The notes under the pieces were generated by a model, which saw only the letters and a program-made list of their open reading frames with translations, ran no database searches and was not told the origin of the DNA. Made by a program: the position numbers and the translations under genes. Positions 63,674-64,000 of a stretch of DNA of 64,000 nt are shown in pieces (positions within the stretch are counted from its first letter, which is position 1; each line of letters opens with the position of its first letter). Source of the DNA: Pseudomonas brassicacearum. GTDB lineage: Bacteria > Pseudomonadota > Gammaproteobacteria > Pseudomonadales > Pseudomonadaceae. The DNA lies in contig NZ_CP007410.1 in assembly GCF_000585995.1 (NCBI RefSeq), positions 1,329,430-1,393,429 on the forward strand, written 5' to 3'.

Positions 63674-63702
63674 GCCTGCGATTTCTTGAGTCCGGAAAAG
63701 CA

Positions 63703-63727
63703 AAAAGGCCCGCAAGGGGCCTTTTCG
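63703..63727 (-). terminator. intrinsic terminator of fdxA (minus strand)
   Basis: AAAGGCC (63704-63710) and GGCCTTT (63718-63724) form the stem. Read on the minus strand it ends in TTTTTGCTTTT. It lies between the convergent rsmZ and fdxA. Confidence 0.8.
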
Positions 63728-63743
63728 ATGAGCGCAGGAACGA

Positions 63744-64000
63744 TCAGCGTTCGAGGTCTGCGAGCTTGCCAGTCTTGCCATCCCACTCTTCGGCGCCCGG
63801 CAGCGGGTCTTTCTTCTCGGTGATGTTCGGCCAGATGTCCGCCAGTTCGGCGTTCAGCTCGATGAAATTCTCCATGCCAGCGGGCACTTCATCTTCGGAG
63901 AAGATGGCCACGGCAGGGCATTCCGGCTCACACAGGGCGCAGTCGATGCACTCGTCCGGGTGAATGACCAGAAAGTTCGGGCCTTCGTAGAAGCAGTCCA
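63744..64000 (-). CDS. fdxA: FdxA, 7Fe seven-iron ferredoxin, partial (N-terminus off the right edge)
   Basis: The last 85 codons are present, with the stop at 63744-63746. The visible sequence includes [20 protein letters not shown], then [20 protein letters not shown]. This contains the second cluster-binding motif CxxCxxxCP and the preceding Cys of the [3Fe-4S] site. The C-terminal extension ([26 protein letters not shown]) is typical of the Azotobacter-type FdxA of about 107 aa. An electron carrier. The first 20 or so residues lie beyond the window. Confidence 0.93.
   Translation of the reverse strand, partial: DCFYEGPNFLVIHPDECIDCALCEPECPAVAIFSEDEVPAGMENFIELNAELADIWPNITEKKDPLPGAEEWDGKTGKLADLER

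Overview
The window is a GC-rich (roughly 60-63 %) chromosomal segment of a fluorescent Pseudomonas, most likely the P. fluorescens group. Gene order follows the P. aeruginosa block running from the mexJK/plsB region to rpoS-rsmZ-fdxA, with the genes in the mirrored direction. The intergenic spaces carry the palindromic REP elements typical of fluorescent pseudomonads. All functional calls come from reading the proteins and the gene order; no database search was run.

Layout. 1-6.3 kb: an unknown gene, rsmJ, a frameshifted TetR repressor, and a MexJK-type RND efflux pair. 6.4-10.7 kb: a DUF4197 protein, two YbaY-like proteins and plsB. 10.9-20.2 kb: a cold-shock protein, an unknown gene, rlmA, dapE, the tRNA ct6A module (tcdA, csdE, csdA), dapD, an ArsC/Spx-like gene and a CPA1 antiporter. 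20.2-23.2 kb: a small accessory insertion with an atypical SDR, a divergent LysR regulator, and a strongly structured 5' region in front of a DUF6124 gene. 23.2-28.1 kb: dapC, glnD and map on the minus strand. 28.5-53.8 kb: a long plus-strand essential block covering translation, nucleotide, isoprenoid, lipid A, outer-membrane assembly, replication and fatty-acid genes (rpsB, tsf, pyrH, frr, uppS, cdsA, dxr, rseP, bamA, skp, lpxD, fabZ, lpxA, lpxB, rnhB, dnaE, accA, tilS, pyrG, kdsA, eno). 53.9-64 kb: ftsB, ispD, the formaldehyde detoxification unit (gfnR, adhC, fghA), ispF, truD, surE, pcm, nlpD, rpoS, the Gac/Rsm small RNA gene rsmZ, and the 3' part of fdxA.

How the genes fit together. dapE, dapD and dapC are three steps of the succinylase branch of lysine/meso-DAP synthesis. 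dxr, ispD and ispF are three MEP-pathway steps, and uppS uses their products for the peptidoglycan and O-antigen carrier lipid. lpxD, fabZ, lpxA, lpxB and kdsA supply lipid A and Kdo, while bamA, skp and rseP handle outer-membrane protein assembly and envelope stress. rpoS next to rsmZ joins the stationary-phase sigma factor to the Gac/Rsm post-transcriptional system.

The least explained part is 22.24-22.60 kb. It is a structured leader whose 22-nt 3' arm (22503-22524) can pair with a near-perfect upstream arm (22382-22403). Both ends of that upstream arm are repeated just before the DUF6124 start codon, which suggests an alternative-pairing RNA switch. Other points worth checking are the frameshifted pump repressor, a possible leader peptide in front of pyrG, terminator-like hairpins directly upstream of ispF, dnaE and bamA, a terminator whose loop is the kdsA stop codon, and a palindrome between gfnR and adhC.
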